Assembly (NCBI RefSeq): GCF_036802865.1
Contig: NZ_DAIRVK010000007.1
Coordinates: 1-22,052 of the forward strand
Direction of reading: 5' to 3'
DNA from: Sulfurospirillum sp036802865
GTDB lineage: Bacteria > Campylobacterota > Campylobacteria > Campylobacterales > Sulfurospirillaceae
Length of the DNA stretch: 22,052 bases
In this document: in pieces, positions 1-7,850 of the stretch
Position numbering within the stretch: the first letter of the stretch is position 1
Layout: each line of letters starts with the position of its first letter
Program-made: the position numbers and the translations under genes
The notes under the pieces: generated by a model
What the model was told of the DNA's origin: nothing
Seen by the model: the letters and a program-made list of their open reading frames with translations, nothing else
Databases searched by the model: none

Positions 1-22
1 ATTGTCAATCCTTAATATTATT

Positions 23-376
23 TTACCAAGTTGACACGGAATTTCTAACACTCCCAAGTTTATTCATTAATCTTGATTTTTTTTCAATAAAAAAACCATT
101 TTTATATGTATATATTCCTCTATATTTTGATATAAAATAAACTATTTTACTAACATCATCATTTTGCAGTAATAATTTTATATCATCAAAATTGAGATTT
201 AACTGAGTTAATTGATAAAAAAGATTACAGATATACCATTTATTGGGTTCTTTATATCGTAAATTTTTATAAATCTTAAGGATTATTAAGTTTTGTTTAT
301 CATACCTAGTTCTAAAAAAATATTTATTTTCAATTAATGCAATTATTAATTCTAGAATCTTAATCACTAAATTCAT
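23..376 (-). CDS. Hypothetical protein, AT-rich accessory ORF
   Basis: A 117-residue ORF that I do not recognise. It starts at an ATG preceded by AGGA with an 8-nt spacer, and ends with TAA. The first 20 or so residues are hydrophobic (NLVIKILELIIALIENKYF), so it may have a short membrane or amphipathic helix. The rest is rich in Lys, Asn, Tyr and Ile, which follows from the very AT-rich DNA here compared with the genes further right. The middle part (WYICNLFYQL, then FDDIKLLL and VSKIVYFI) would fit a small helical domain, but no motif identifies a function. It lies 95 bp downstream of the higA stop on the same strand, with no clear terminator between, so read-through from higBA is possible. 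The composition suggests a horizontally acquired patch. Confidence 0.5.
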   Translation of the reverse strand: MNLVIKILELIIALIENKYFFRTRYDKQNLIILKIYKNLRYKEPNKWYICNLFYQLTQLNLNFDDIKLLLQNDDVSKIVYFISKYRGIYTYKNGFFIEKKSRLMNKLGSVRNSVSTW

Positions 377-471
377 ATTACTATTCCTAAATAACTTTAC
401 TTCAAAACTTATGACACTTCAAATATACAAAGGAATACACGAAAACTGGTAAGCTTTTTCATTAAATTTAT

Positions 472-840
472 TTATACCAAAACTTTTGGCACTAACACGT
501 CTAATGGGATGTGAAGCTTCGCTGAGAGTTGTGCTATCATTGATAAAGAGAGTCCAATTTTACGGTTCAACACTTCAGAGACTTTGCTTTTACTCCCAAT
601 CATTGGAACCAAATCTTTTTGTTTAAGACCCAACTCTTCCATGCGGTATTTGATGGCTTCTATGGGGTCTGGCGTAGCGATTGCCCAGTGTTTTTCTTCG
701 TATTTTTCGATTAAGAGGGCTAAGATTTCAAGCTCATCACTCTGTGGTGTTCCCATGTTTGGATCTTGTTCCATCAAAACATCAACACGCTCAAGTGCTT
801 TTTCATAATCCATTTCGGTTTTTATAGGTTGAATGTTCAT
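472..840 (-). CDS. higA: HigA-type antitoxin, XRE-family HTH protein
   Basis: Predicted 122-residue antitoxin of a type II HigBA system. It would bind and neutralise the HigB toxin and repress its own operon. The N-terminal half (about residues 1-55) is the toxin-binding region seen in E. coli HigA-like proteins, with a pattern such as YEKALERVDVLM. The C-terminal half (about 57-118) is a Cro/C1-type helix-turn-helix; the run MIGSKSKVSEVLNRK matches the IGSKS-VS-VL--K recognition-helix pattern of that family. The reading frame extends 17 codons upstream, but the ATG at 840 is chosen because it has AGAGGAAAT ahead of it and sits one base after the toxin stop codon. Toxin-first order is typical of HigBA. 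Family assignment is confident; activity is inferred. Confidence 0.9.
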   Translation of the reverse strand: MNIQPIKTEMDYEKALERVDVLMEQDPNMGTPQSDELEILALLIEKYEEKHWAIATPDPIEAIKYRMEELGLKQKDLVPMIGSKSKVSEVLNRKIGLSLSMIAQLSAKLHIPLDVLVPKVLV

Positions 841-841
841 T

Positions 842-1135
842 TTAAATTTCCTCTGCATTGATTTTACTGTATTCACTGTGTGTTCCAACAAATTTAACCC
901 GTACGATTTTTCGATTATAGTCGATATGCACGATCAAGCGGAAGTCATTGCCTTTGATGTTAAACACAACACGATTATCATGCAAAAAAGAGGCACTCGC
1001 ATAATCATGCTTGATCTGCTCGCTATTTTCCCACTGAGCCTTACGCACATCTGCATGCCAAACTTCCAGAGGAATTTTTGCTTGTGCGTGTTTTTCATAA
1101 AACTGAACCAATGTTTTTTTGCTGATGATATTCAT
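842..1135 (-). CDS. higB: HigB-type mRNA interferase toxin
   Basis: Predicted 97-residue toxin of the HigB family related to E. coli YgjN, a RelE-fold endoribonuclease that cleaves mRNA on the ribosome. Recognisable features are the N-terminal MNIISKKTLVQFYEKH, a central Trp/Ser region, and the conserved C-terminal block with GNDFRLIVHID followed by FVGTHSEYSKI, which matches the family's GN-RL and THxEY patterns. Length is as usual for the family (about 95-105). It precedes higA by one base, so the two are surely co-transcribed. There is no Shine-Dalgarno sequence before the ATG, and a TATACT hexamer ends only seven bases upstream, so the transcript may begin at or next to the start codon. 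The gene appears intact. Confidence 0.9.
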   Translation of the reverse strand: MNIISKKTLVQFYEKHAQAKIPLEVWHADVRKAQWENSEQIKHDYASASFLHDNRVVFNIKGNDFRLIVHIDYNRKIVRVKFVGTHSEYSKINAEEI

Positions 1136-1141
1136 AGAGTG

Positions 1142-1170
1142 AGTATAATGCTTGTTCCTTTAAAAGGAAC
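1142..1170 (-). promoter_or_regulatory. higBA promoter and candidate HigA operator
   Basis: On the minus strand the bases just ahead of higB contain a TATACT hexamer (1142-1147) and, slightly upstream, a perfect inverted repeat GTTCCTTT-A-AAAGGAAC (1154-1170). HigA-type antitoxins bind palindromes overlapping their own promoter, so the repeat is a reasonable operator. It covers the spacer and -35 position. No good -35 hexamer is seen, which is common in Campylobacterota promoters. Confidence 0.5.
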
Positions 1171-1201
1171 TTAATGAGGGATTTAAAATTTACGAGAAGA
1201 A

Positions 1202-1224
1202 ATGCAAGGGAAAATCCCTTGCAT
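1202..1224. repeat. Hairpin downstream of rpsI, 9-bp perfect stem
   Basis: Inverted repeat ATGCAAGGG-N5-CCCTTGCAT. Reading on the minus strand it follows the UUCG terminator of rpsI and is itself followed by a pyrimidine-rich TTCTTCTCG and then AAATTTT. It may be a second, backup terminator isolating the ribosomal operon from higBA. Confidence 0.5.
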
Positions 1225-1249
1225 AAAACACAAAAGTCTCGAAAGACTT
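1225..1249 (-). terminator. rpsI terminator with UUCG tetraloop
   Basis: On the minus strand, 14 bases after the rpsI stop, lies AAGTCT-TTCG-AGACTT (1234-1249), then TTGTGTTTT. A six-pair stem with the very stable UUCG loop followed by a T-rich run is a classical rho-independent terminator. Confidence 0.75.
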
Positions 1250-1263
1250 CTGTAAAGAAACAA

Positions 1264-1656
1264 TTAACGTTTAGAAAATTGTGGGCTACGACGAGCTTTT
1301 TTCTTACCGTATTTTTTACGCTCAACGATTCTTGAGTCACGAGTCAATAAACCAAATGGTTTAAGGATTGCTCTAAAGTCAGCGTCCATTGCTGAAAGTG
1401 CTTTAGAAATACCATGACGAAGTGCGTCAGCTTGAGCTGAATAACCGCCACCTTGAGTCGATGCTACAATGTCAAAGCTTGCTTCTTGTTTTGTAAGAGC
1501 AAGGGGCTGACGAACACGTTTTTTAATGGTCTCATGACCACCAAGCCACGCTTCAAAATCAACGCCATTAACAGTGATTGTACCTTTACCAGGTGCACTT
1601 ACCCATACTTTAGCGATAGCTGTTTTTCTTTTACCAGTTGCGTATACTTTTGCCAT
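1264..1656 (-). CDS. rpsI: 30S ribosomal protein S9 (uS9)
   Basis: 130 residues, the normal bacterial length. N-terminal YATGKRKTAIAKVW and the region GTITVNGVDFEAWLGG are typical of uS9. The end KKARRSPQFSKR is the conserved basic tail that reaches the peptidyl-tRNA site in the ribosome. The ATG lies one base after the rplM stop, with GAGG nine bases upstream inside the rplM end, so the two are translated from one mRNA. rplM-rpsI is a near-universal bacterial pair. Nothing unusual. Confidence 0.98.
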   Translation of the reverse strand: MAKVYATGKRKTAIAKVWVSAPGKGTITVNGVDFEAWLGGHETIKKRVRQPLALTKQEASFDIVASTQGGGYSAQADALRHGISKALSAMDADFRAILKPFGLLTRDSRIVERKKYGKKKARRSPQFSKR

Positions 1657-1657
1657 A

Positions 1658-2086
1658 TTACTTTACCTCTGCTTTAACTTGCGCTGTATGTGGATGCTCA
1701 TTACCAGCATAAACTTTTAGCTTTTTGATCATCTCTTTAGCAAGATTTGTTTTTGGTAACATGCCTCTTACTGCAAGTCTATACAATTTCGCTGGGTTGT
1801 TAGTTAATAGATCACCTAATTTTTCAGTTTTAACACTACCGAAATATCCTGTGTGTCTGTGATACAATTTTGTGTCTAGTTTTGTTCCACTAAACTCTAC
1901 TTTTTCCGCATTGATGATGATAACAAAGTCACCACAATCAACATTAGGTGTAAAGTAAGGTTTATGTTTTCCTCTAAGCAGTGTTGCTACTTCTGTAAGG
2001 ACTTTACCAAATCTCTTACCAGCAGCATCCACTACGATCCAGTCGCGTTTAACTTCGCTTGGCTTAATCGCTTGTGTAGCTTTCAT
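1658..2086 (-). CDS. rplM: 50S ribosomal protein L13 (uL13)
   Basis: 142 residues, standard length. Typical uL13 features are WIVVDAAGKRFGKVLTEVA near residue 16, the GKHKPYFTPNVDCGDFVIIINA block, YHRHTGYFGS around 77-86 and VRGMLPKTNLAKEM towards the C-terminus. It is an early-assembling protein of the large subunit that binds 23S rRNA. The start has AAAGG upstream (AAAGGTTATGACAA then ATG). It is the first gene of the rplM-rpsI operon; its promoter must lie in the 81-bp gap before addA, but I could not single out a convincing -10. Confidence 0.98.
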   Translation of the reverse strand: MKATQAIKPSEVKRDWIVVDAAGKRFGKVLTEVATLLRGKHKPYFTPNVDCGDFVIIINAEKVEFSGTKLDTKLYHRHTGYFGSVKTEKLGDLLTNNPAKLYRLAVRGMLPKTNLAKEMIKKLKVYAGNEHPHTAQVKAEVK

Positions 2087-2125
2087 TTGTCATAACCTTT
2101 GACGTATTTATTTAACGAAGTGCAA

Positions 2126-2169
2126 GTGTAATAAAAATATACTTATATACAGCTTAAATTAAGTATATT
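2126..2169 (-). terminator. Candidate addA terminator
   Basis: On the minus strand a perfect 10-bp inverted repeat AATATACTTA-N14-TAAGTATATT overlaps the addA stop codon and runs into TTTATTAC, giving five consecutive T. The stem is almost all A-T, so it would be weak, and it overlaps where the rplM promoter must be. It could instead be a binding palindrome. Confidence 0.4.
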
Positions 2170-4891
2170 ATAAGCTTTTGACGAGTTCAATACCTTCGCT
2201 TTGCAAATAGCAAATATACGCACTCACAGGAAGATTATAAATCTGTGAAAGAGCCTCTTGATAAAGCTTCACTTGGGCGTGATGTTTTGCACTTTGTTTT
2301 TTTGAACTTTTATAATCAATCACAATAATTTTATCGGGAAATTCTAGCAAAAGATCGATCTGTTTGCGCTCTTTTTGATAGATAATAGGTTGTTCTTTTA
2401 AGACATTTGCACCCTGAATCAACTCTAAAAAAGCTTGACACGTAACCAGTTTTTCAGCTCTTTGATAAATCGCTTGCAAGGTTGATGTATCTAACAAAGG
2501 TGCAAAACGGTTTTGAAGCGCAATATACGCACGCTTCAATGCAGGCTCATCAAAACTGTCCAACATTTCCAACATATAGTGCTGTGCAATCCCAAATGTA
2601 ATAGAAGCAATTTCTACGCTTTCACCCTCTTCTTCAGGCGTACTGGAAACCTCTTGTGCACCATAGCGCTTTGGCATATACACACACATGGCAGTTTCCA
2701 AGAGAGGTATTTCTTTCGTGGAAACCCCAATCATCCCACGCTCTGTAGTGTTCAAATCCAACATCGCAAATGCACTGTTTTGCGCTTTGGCACAGACAAA
2801 CAAAGAGCGTTTGGCTCTTGTAAACGCCACATATAAGGCATTGAGACGATCTTCATACGACAAAATACCTTCATTTTCTTTGGCTTTTGCGTATGCTCCA
2901 TCAACCGATTCACGTCCTGACATTGTGAGGTACAACCCTTTGATGTCTACTTCATCGTAGCTAAATAAAAGCGTATCGCTTCGGTTATTGTCACGACTCA
3001 GACGGTCGCATACGATGACGTGCTCAAACTCTAGACCTTTAGATTTATGTACGGTTAAAACACGCAAACCATCCACATCTTCACTTTTGGCCTCATCACT
3101 CAGATCATCCAATGCAAATAAAAAGCTCTCAATCTCCTCGTAACGACTAGCGACTTCAAGGAAACTCAGCACATCGGCACTGCCATCAAACAAGCCATAG
3201 GTTTTGATAATTTTTTCGACCAAAACAAGTGGCGTTGCGTCCAAGTTCCAGCCACTTTTAGAAAGTGGGGTATCCCATACCATGCCACACTGAACAAGAA
3301 ACACTGCTTTATAAAGTTCATCGCCAAAATAGAGGTATTTGAGTAGCGAAATGATGGCTTTGATAGAGCGCACTTCGATAAGTTTTAACGTTGCTTCAAG
3401 TCTTACATGCAAAGTAGGAAACTGCTCTTGTACCAATGCTTTAAAGACTTTGGCATCTTTGTTCGTGTGCACTAAAAGGGCAATATCTTTAGGCTTGACA
3501 CCCTCTTTTAAAAGCATTCCAATCGCCTCTAAAACAGAAGTTTCAATCTCTTCTTCGATACGAACATTAATGTACCCCTCACCCGTGGCTTTGGCAACCT
3601 TTTGGGGCTCATACCCTTTGATTTTAGAGGTAAAGATTTCATTGACAAACGACACTACCTGCTCGGTACTGCGGTAGTTCGTATCAAGCGCATTGACATC
3701 TAAATGCAAACTTTTTTTGGCATACCCAAATAGCTCTTTAGCCCCACCCCTAAAACGGTAGATCGATTGCTTCACGTCACCCACAAAAAAGAGTGTTTTA
3801 AAATCCTTCACACCCTGCCCTGCACGTATCTCTTCGATGAGTGGCAGAAGAATCTGATACTGCACGATGCTCGTGTCTTGAAACTCATCGATCAGTAGAT
3901 GCTCTATCACGCCATCAAGACGAAAATAGAGAAAATCTTTGCTGATCTCTTGGCGCAAAAGGGTGTAAAGCAGATTGGTTACGTCATCAAAACGAAGCTC
4001 ACCGTATTCGCCCATTAAGCTTCTCAGGCTCTCGTCGTACACCGAAAAAAGCTTGCCTAGTTGACCTAGAAAGTACGCCTCTTTAGCATTGACATGTTCG
4101 TTTAAAGCCTGTTTGAGTTCTCGTAAAAGCACATCAGTGGTCTCATTGGCATACTTTTTATAGTCCCAATACCCAAAGTCTTCACGCTCCAGATACTTTT
4201 TAGAAAGCAGATCGCCCAGCGTCTCCACTTTAAGTGTTGCAAGCCCACGTACGGAGAGTCCACTTTGCTCAAAATAATCTCGTATCTGCCCTAAAATATC
4301 CAAACACGGTTTTAAAGAAGGGTAGTGCCCTTCCGCCAGTGTGCTGATGTCAAGCTCTGATTTTTTCTGATAGAGCATGTCCAAGAGGCTAAACAGATCA
4401 CCCAGTTTTTTATCTTCATTGATGCTAAAAGCAATGAGGGCATTGTAAAGGTTTTTACTTTTGCACCCTTTGATGAAACGCTCCACCAGTTCTTCACCCA
4501 GTCCATTTTGTCCTACTTTGAAGTCGGGTTGCAACCCTACATGTAATGCAAAATGGCGCAAAATGAGCGAAAAGAAAGAATCCAGTGTCGAGATTTTGAT
4601 ATCAGCTTGAAGCAAGCTTTGCATCACACGCTCTTTCTCAAAGAGTAACGTCTCTTTTGACTTGCCTGTCTGCACAGCAATCGCTTCTAACTCATCTTTG
4701 TCTTCTAAGTGTTTAAGCGTCTCAAAAATACGCGTTTTCATCTCTGCGGCAGATTTGTTGGTAAAGGTGAGCGCAACGATCTTTTGTGGATTTGCCCCCA
4801 TAAAGAGAAGTGAGAGATAGCGAACGCTCAGCGCAAACGTTTTACCACTGCCTGCACTGGCTTCCAACGCTAAATAAGGACTTAAATTCAT
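2168..4891 (-). CDS. addA: AddA: RecB-like UvrD-family helicase/nuclease
   Basis: 907-residue helicase-nuclease subunit of the AddAB complex, which processes double-strand DNA ends for RecA-dependent repair (RecBCD functional equivalent). Superfamily 1A motifs are in order: Walker A EASAGSGKT (10-18), motif Ia LTFTNKSAAEM (41-51), Walker B LLIDEFQDTS (about 332-341), motif III GDVKQSIYRFRGG (371-383), motif IV NYRSTEQV, motif V TVHKSKGLEF (612-621) and motif VI LYVAFTRAKRSL (685-696). The C-terminal RecB-type nuclease appears intact: H770, D in QIDLLLE (about 844), IDYKSS (857-862) and QVKLYQ (about 872). The frame opens 22 codons further up, but the ATG at 4891 overlaps the addB stop as ATGA and begins directly at the helicase fold. 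At about 900 residues it is much shorter than Firmicutes AddA but normal for Campylobacterota. Confidence 0.93.
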   Translation of the reverse strand: MNLSPYLALEASAGSGKTFALSVRYLSLLFMGANPQKIVALTFTNKSAAEMKTRIFETLKHLEDKDELEAIAVQTGKSKETLLFEKERVMQSLLQADIKISTLDSFFSLILRHFALHVGLQPDFKVGQNGLGEELVERFIKGCKSKNLYNALIAFSINEDKKLGDLFSLLDMLYQKKSELDISTLAEGHYPSLKPCLDILGQIRDYFEQSGLSVRGLATLKVETLGDLLSKKYLEREDFGYWDYKKYANETTDVLLRELKQALNEHVNAKEAYFLGQLGKLFSVYDESLRSLMGEYGELRFDDVTNLLYTLLRQEISKDFLYFRLDGVIEHLLIDEFQDTSIVQYQILLPLIEEIRAGQGVKDFKTLFFVGDVKQSIYRFRGGAKELFGYAKKSLHLDVNALDTNYRSTEQVVSFVNEIFTSKIKGYEPQKVAKATGEGYINVRIEEEIETSVLEAIGMLLKEGVKPKDIALLVHTNKDAKVFKALVQEQFPTLHVRLEATLKLIEVRSIKAIISLLKYLYFGDELYKAVFLVQCGMVWDTPLSKSGWNLDATPLVLVEKIIKTYGLFDGSADVLSFLEVASRYEEIESFLFALDDLSDEAKSEDVDGLRVLTVHKSKGLEFEHVIVCDRLSRDNNRSDTLLFSYDEVDIKGLYLTMSGRESVDGAYAKAKENEGILSYEDRLNALYVAFTRAKRSLFVCAKAQNSAFAMLDLNTTERGMIGVSTKEIPLLETAMCVYMPKRYGAQEVSSTPEEEGESVEIASITFGIAQHYMLEMLDSFDEPALKRAYIALQNRFAPLLDTSTLQAIYQRAEKLVTCQAFLELIQGANVLKEQPIIYQKERKQIDLLLEFPDKIIVIDYKSSKKQSAKHHAQVKLYQEALSQIYNLPVSAYICYLQSEGIELVKSL

Positions 4892-7236
4892 ATCTGCCCC
4901 TCCCTTCCGCATAAGAGCACATAGGGGCAAAGCCTGCAATGCTTGATCTCCTCGCACAGCTCATACCCATTGATCGGTTTGGAGAACTCTTGTAACTTAC
5001 CATGCAAAAGCGCTTTTTTCTCTTCCAAGAAGTTTTCAGCTACTAAAACACCCTCTTTAAGATCGTAATAATAAACGCCACCAACTTTACCCAAAGTGCT
5101 CGCAATGCGCTCGTAAAAGACCAGCTGAAAATCTGTGGTGCTTTCAAGTGAGCGCTCACTTGTCGTTGGCACTTTACCACTTTTATAGTCGATGACAAAC
5201 AACTCGGCCTCTTTTTGGTCGATGCGGTCAATCTGCCCCTCTAACATAAAACCTTCATAAGGAACTTTATGCGCAAACTCTTTTTGAAACACCTGAAAAC
5301 CTTCATCAAATCGCGCAACCTCATTGTGTATAAACGGGCGAAGTTTTTGAAGCCAGACATCCACAAAATAACCCCATACTTCATGCCTATTTTGTTCTTT
5401 TAACAGCGTTTCTATTTTGGCATAGAGGCTCTTTTCATCCCTGAGTGCCTCATCACAGATCGCCTCTTCTAGGGCTTTATGCAATACAATACCAATGGTT
5501 TGTTCATCAATTTGACTGCTTGGCATCTTCGCCTCTTTGAGCTTTTGGACATAGCGAAAATAAAACTGGCGTTTACAGGTAAGCAGTGTTTTTAGTTTTG
5601 TGGCCGATAATGGGAACGCTTTAAGATCATAAGGTGCATCAATAAAAGAAAGCTCATAAAGATTTTTAGGTGCATTGACTTCAAAGAGTAGCGGTTGCAG
5701 TGCTTTTTCATCTGCCATAACAGTTGTGCTAAAGCCAAGCTCATCCAAAAAGCGCGAAGGCATACTCGTCTCATTTTTCACATAAGCAATAGCGATTTTC
5801 TGCGCCTTTGAAAAGAGCTGATGGTAATAATAACGTTGTAAATTTTCGCGATCTCTTTTTGTTGGAAGCCCTGCATGTGCACGTACCGCTGAGGAGAGAA
5901 AGAGATCTTTTTGGCTTCTTTTAGGTACAAACTCATCGTTAAAATCTAAAACGATCACCCCTTTGTATGCCACACCACGAGTTTCTAACACACCCAATAC
6001 CGTCACCTTTCCACCTCTAACATCGTCTTGGCTTAAAACAGAGAGGCGGTTTAAAAAGAGCTTGGTAATTTGTTCAAAACGAAGGGAGGGTGCGTATTTT
6101 AAAAAATGTGTAAAAGCAAAAAAGGCTTCTTTAAAAAGAGGGTTTTGCTGCTCTTTTGTATCCAGCGAAAGGAGTTTATCAAAGAAATTCATAGCCACTT
6201 CTGCACTGACTTTTTGGTGCCATATCTCTTTACAGGTAACCATCATTTCAGGCTCAATTTTAAGGCGAACAAGACGTAGGTGGTCTTCGATTTCGTCATT
6301 GCGCATCGCTTTTTCAATGGCACTGAGTTTCTGATAAAAATAGCTTTGCTTGAGACTTATGCCCATTGCGAAGTTAAGATTATGCCACGTATCAAATGGG
6401 CGCAACACATCGGCAAACCTCTCATCAGGTAAAACCACCACGATCTCCTCTGGTCTTAACCCCTCTTCCACAAACTGAGCAATGGTACTTTGCACATAAC
6501 CCATCTGCGCTAAACGCGAAGCAAAACCATAAACTTGAACATCCTGCTCGGCAATACATTGAGGCGCTACATGCAAAATCTCTTTCGTAGAAAGGTTGAG
6601 CTCATACGTGCAATGGGGTTCCAACGTCATACCAAGTTCTGCAAAGAGTGTTACCATCTTTTGATTGTAAGGACTGATGCTAATTGTTACATGTAAAGGA
6701 ATAATTGTTGCGATTTGACTCAACAATCCCACCTCAAAACGACTCAAAAAACCCTCCAGATGAATGCGTACAGCACCCAATGATAAAATATACTCACAAT
6801 TGAGTTCATAGCATTCAGGAAGCGTTATACGGTCATACAAACCTTGCTTAGATAAAAGTGCTTTATAGTGTTTTAGAAGTGTTTGCAAAACGTCAAGATG
6901 TTCCACGTAATGCTCATACGTATCGGCACCCACCAGTGCTTCCAGTGCCACTTTCTCATGGCTTAGCTCTTCAAAAAAGTGAAAAAGATAACTTGAGTTT
7001 TTCAAAAATGTAAAAAATTCACGCTCAATGTAGAGAAGTTCAAACTTCGTAAAACGTGATGCTTCTTGCATGAGAAGCACACGCATATCTTCATCCACCA
7101 ACGAATGGTGTGGAACAAGCACGGCTTTTTGCTCTAACTCTGCAATCGTTATGGCTTTGGGAAGAAGGGTGTTAGCATCTAAAAAAGTATCGTAAAAAGA
7201 GCGCACAGCCCTACTGGTTGCAAAAACTTCTAACAT
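4888..7236 (-). CDS. addB: AddB: PD-(D/E)XK nuclease with Fe-S staple
   Basis: 782-residue partner of AddA. The C-terminal nuclease shows H586 (GIVLHKALEE), D670 (EGQIDRID), the IDYKSGK motif (682-688) and Q704 (DFQLVFYE). Four cysteines that would hold the AddB-type 4Fe-4S cluster are present: C554 (LLTCKRQFYFRY) and the C-terminal C767-x2-C770-x5-C776. The N-terminal helicase-like region lacks a P-loop (the start reads MLEVFATSRAVRSFYD), so it is probably an inactive helicase fold used for DNA handling or Chi recognition, as in other short epsilon AddB proteins. A GTG-initiated start three codons upstream is possible, but the ATG at 7236 has AAAGGG at suitable spacing. It is first in the addB-addA operon and overlaps addA by 4 bp. 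Confidence 0.9.
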   Translation of the reverse strand: MLEVFATSRAVRSFYDTFLDANTLLPKAITIAELEQKAVLVPHHSLVDEDMRVLLMQEASRFTKFELLYIEREFFTFLKNSSYLFHFFEELSHEKVALEALVGADTYEHYVEHLDVLQTLLKHYKALLSKQGLYDRITLPECYELNCEYILSLGAVRIHLEGFLSRFEVGLLSQIATIIPLHVTISISPYNQKMVTLFAELGMTLEPHCTYELNLSTKEILHVAPQCIAEQDVQVYGFASRLAQMGYVQSTIAQFVEEGLRPEEIVVVLPDERFADVLRPFDTWHNLNFAMGISLKQSYFYQKLSAIEKAMRNDEIEDHLRLVRLKIEPEMMVTCKEIWHQKVSAEVAMNFFDKLLSLDTKEQQNPLFKEAFFAFTHFLKYAPSLRFEQITKLFLNRLSVLSQDDVRGGKVTVLGVLETRGVAYKGVIVLDFNDEFVPKRSQKDLFLSSAVRAHAGLPTKRDRENLQRYYYHQLFSKAQKIAIAYVKNETSMPSRFLDELGFSTTVMADEKALQPLLFEVNAPKNLYELSFIDAPYDLKAFPLSATKLKTLLTCKRQFYFRYVQKLKEAKMPSSQIDEQTIGIVLHKALEEAICDEALRDEKSLYAKIETLLKEQNRHEVWGYFVDVWLQKLRPFIHNEVARFDEGFQVFQKEFAHKVPYEGFMLEGQIDRIDQKEAELFVIDYKSGKVPTTSERSLESTTDFQLVFYERIASTLGKVGGVYYYDLKEGVLVAENFLEEKKALLHGKLQEFSKPINGYELCEEIKHCRLCPYVLLCGREGQI

Positions 7237-7255
7237 AAACACCACCCTTTTTTAA

Positions 7256-7280
7256 TAAAAGGATTATAACAAAGCAAAGA
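7256..7280 (-). promoter_or_regulatory. addBA promoter, extended -10
   Basis: On the minus strand TTTGTTATAATCC provides a perfect TATAAT (7263-7268) with an upstream TG at the extended -10 position. Transcription would start near 7256, leaving a 20-nt leader that contains the addB ribosome-binding site. No strong -35 is visible, as usual for housekeeping promoters in this phylum. Confidence 0.75.
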
Positions 7281-7311
7281 TTTAAGAAGGATTTTTATAT
7301 CAAAATGAAAG

Positions 7312-7348
7312 AAAAAAATGGCTTAGGCACTTTTTAAAAAGTGCCTAA
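7312..7348 (-). terminator. Terminator of the cco operon
   Basis: A perfect palindrome with 13-base arms (7323-7348; outer part TTAGGCAC/GTGCCTAA, centre TTTTTAAAAA) begins eight bases after the fixH stop. On the minus strand it is followed by GCCA and then seven T. This is a strong rho-independent terminator that separates the cco operon from addBA. Confidence 0.85.
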
Positions 7349-7355
7349 AAAGAGT

Positions 7356-7850
7356 TTATTGTGCAGCGTAAGCTTCGTTTTTGTGATAACCTTTAAATTC
7401 GCCAATATCGATTTTACTCAAAATTTGCCATCTGCCAGGTTTACTGATCTCAAAGGGACCAAACGTGTAATTACCATTTTCAACTTTAGAAGGGGACAAC
7501 TGTTTGTTCTCTTTGTTACTATCAGGACGCGAAAGCATCAACAGAACATTCGCATCCTTGACAGGTGCACCACTCTTATCGGTCAATGTGAGGGTAATGC
7601 TATTTTGTCCCATTTCAAATTTTTCGGTCGAATACGTGAGGTCAAACTTTGCGTTAAACTTTTCTTGAAGTTCCAAAATGCTGTTGATTGAATGATCTAC
7701 TTTTTGGTATTTTTCCATATAAAAAGTATCCATTTCTACAGGATTATCAATAGCAATTTTAATGGTAAAACCGCACGCAATAACACAGCCTATAATCATT
7801 CCTACAACCACATAAGGGTAGTATGTGTGTTCACTTTTAGCTTTTTGCAC
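7356..7850 (-). CDS. ccoH: FixH/CcoH family cbb3 oxidase assembly protein
   Basis: 164 residues with one N-terminal membrane helix (about 12-33, YPYVVVGMIIGCVIACG), then the family signature IKIAIDNPVEMD and YQKVDHSIN, and a periplasmic beta-rich domain ending in GPFEISKPGRWQ. FixH/CcoH proteins help assemble or stabilise the cbb3 cytochrome oxidase, notably CcoP. Start is a GTG: AAAAGGATTAAAAGTC precedes it and it overlaps the end of the preceding gene by 14 bp. The next ATG (residue 18) would cut into the membrane helix. It is last in the ccoN-O-Q-P operon and is followed at once by the terminator. The ccoH symbol rests on family resemblance and location. Confidence 0.85.
   Translation of the reverse strand: MQKAKSEHTYYPYVVVGMIIGCVIACGFTIKIAIDNPVEMDTFYMEKYQKVDHSINSILELQEKFNAKFDLTYSTEKFEMGQNSITLTLTDKSGAPVKDANVLLMLSRPDSNKENKQLSPSKVENGNYTFGPFEISKPGRWQILSKIDIGEFKGYHKNEAYAAQ

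Noticed and set aside
833..1174. Plus-strand ORF of 113 residues antisense to higB
   Set aside because: It is the mirror of a clear HigB gene, shows no family resemblance and no ribosome-binding site.
1095..1340. Minus-strand ORF of 81 residues overlapping the end of rpsI
   Set aside because: It crosses the rpsI terminators and the higBA promoter in another frame, and has no homology-like features.
3339..3677. Plus-strand ORF of 112 residues inside addA
   Set aside because: Antisense to the helicase motifs region of addA; Ser/Thr-rich composition is typical of a shadow frame.
5963..6334. Plus-strand ORF of 123 residues inside addB
   Set aside because: Antisense to an intact conserved gene, with no domain and no promoter or ribosome-binding site.
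7323..7348. Perfect 26-bp palindrome as a regulator operator for addBA
   Set aside because: It lies just after the fixH stop and is followed by seven T on the transcribed strand, upstream of the addBA -10 by more than 50 bp, so a terminator explains it better.
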